64,000 bases of DNA from Dromaius novaehollandiae (lineage: Eukaryota > Chordata > Aves > Casuariiformes > Dromaiidae), in NCBI RefSeq assembly GCF_036370855.1, contig NC_088101.1, positions 5,711,501-5,775,500 on the forward strand, given 5' to 3'. This document shows positions 63,201-64,000 of this stretch, one piece after another; positions within the stretch are counted from its first letter, which is position 1, and each line of letters opens with the position of its first letter. Under the pieces are notes generated by a model. That model ran no database searches and was not told where the DNA came from. It saw only the letters and a program-made list of their open reading frames with translations. The position numbers were made by a program, and so were the translations under genes.

Positions 63201-64000
63201 CCTCGCTTGACTTTGTTTTCCCAAACGCCACTCCTCCCCTCTCTTTCCCTGCCTGCCCCAGCAGTCGTTTTGTCGGTGATCTTGAGACGCAGCTCCAAGT
63301 CATCTGAGCTGAGGGAAGGAAAGCCCGGGCCTCCTTGTCTGGAAAGGGTTCGTCCTTGCTATCCTGCGTGGCCTGGTGCAGAGGATGGAGCCATTCCCTG
63401 TGCCTTCTCTGTCTCTGGTGCTGGGGGGACACAGGTGTGCCACATGCAGGCCTGGGACATACACGGTGCCACTTGCAAAGCAACTATCTTGGGCCTCATT
63501 GACTGAAGTCTTGTTTATGTCAGTGACTTTTGTGGGCTTGTGACATGCTTACTCAGAGCCCGGTAATCTAAACCAAACCAAGGGAACGCTCCATTAATGG
63601 AGAGAGTATTTACGTAAGGGCTAATCCGCATGGGGCTGGAATGCACCCTGCCACAGGGGAGCAGGGCCAGCGTCAGTCGGTGTTCCCCGCCTCTCCCACT
63701 CCTGTCCCGGCTCTGTATTTAGGGTGCTGTTTCTCTTTGCTGGGAGGAGGGGGTGGAGTTCCACTTTCCATATTTTACGGCTTTATCTCAGCCCTGAGCC
63801 AGCACGTTTGGCTGGAATGGATTCGTCTGCCTCCTCCTCCTCCTCCTCCGGGCCTGGTTCTGCTGCCATGGTGCTCCCTTCTCCTTGGCCCCCCCATGCT
63901 GAGCACACAGCCTTCACTGCTGAGATCCGGTCCTGTGGGGACACGGCCCTCCTGCCAGTGCTGTGCCTGCAGTGAGCGCTGAACAGCCTGTCTCAGAGAG
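60213..64000 (+). other. RBPMS: RBPMS intron 1 (start)
   Basis: No further RBPMS exon is seen; no frame matches the RRM. A long G run (60,311-60,342) lies about 100 bases after the donor. A CTCC-repeat stretch lies near 63,830-63,850. The rest is unremarkable intron. Confidence 0.7.
60311..60342 (+). repeat. G-run on the RBPMS sense strand
   Basis: GGGGG, GGGGG and a run of about 14 G occur within 32 bases. It could form a G-quadruplex in DNA or in the nascent transcript close to the promoter. Confidence 0.85.

Overview
The window is vertebrate nuclear DNA, most likely from a bird. The reasons are the neighbouring DCTN6 and RBPMS genes (next to each other on human 8p12 as well), a compact GC-rich setting with short introns, a tandem family of maestro heat-like repeat (MROH) genes of the kind that is expanded in birds, and a decayed gammaretrovirus-like pol fragment. 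I cannot name the species. Introns, splice sites and poly(A) signals were read by eye; nothing here is bacterial. Layout: (1) 1-5,940 and 29,852-37,960 are two copies of one 'X' segment, offset by 29,851 bases. Each has several short plus-strand stretches that look like exons of an unidentified gene, then a polypyrimidine tract of more than 1 kb, then C-rich minisatellite-like DNA. (2) 5,944-21,233 (minus strand) is a nearly complete MROH-family gene, MROH-A. I place about 40 exons, and their phases agree over most of the gene. (3) 21,900-23,645 holds the ERV pol fossil. (4) 23,650-29,787 is intergenic or intronic DNA with little I can call. (5) 37,966-51,385 (minus strand) is the second MROH copy, MROH-B. 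It lacks the first five exons of MROH-A, has at least three in-frame stops and a lost splice donor, and looks like a pseudogene.

(6) DCTN6 (plus strand, seven exons, 190 aa, intact) starts only about 74 bases beyond the point where MROH-B homology ends. (7) 54,690-59,150 is intergenic. It carries an inverted copy of a repeat that also lies just upstream of DCTN6. (8) A C-rich minisatellite with a 114-bp period leads into the CpG island and first coding exon of RBPMS (60,150-60,212, plus strand). The rest of the window is the start of RBPMS intron 1.

How the parts relate: X and MROH point toward each other, so any X transcript and the MROH transcripts converge across the polypyrimidine tracts. 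The two X-MROH units look like neighbours in a longer array that continues left of the window and ends, with a truncated copy, at the DCTN6 promoter. Identity between copies is patchy: near-identical blocks alternate with well-diverged ones, which suggests gene conversion. DCTN6 and RBPMS are ordinary housekeeping and RNA-binding genes; the accessory interest lies in the MROH/X array.
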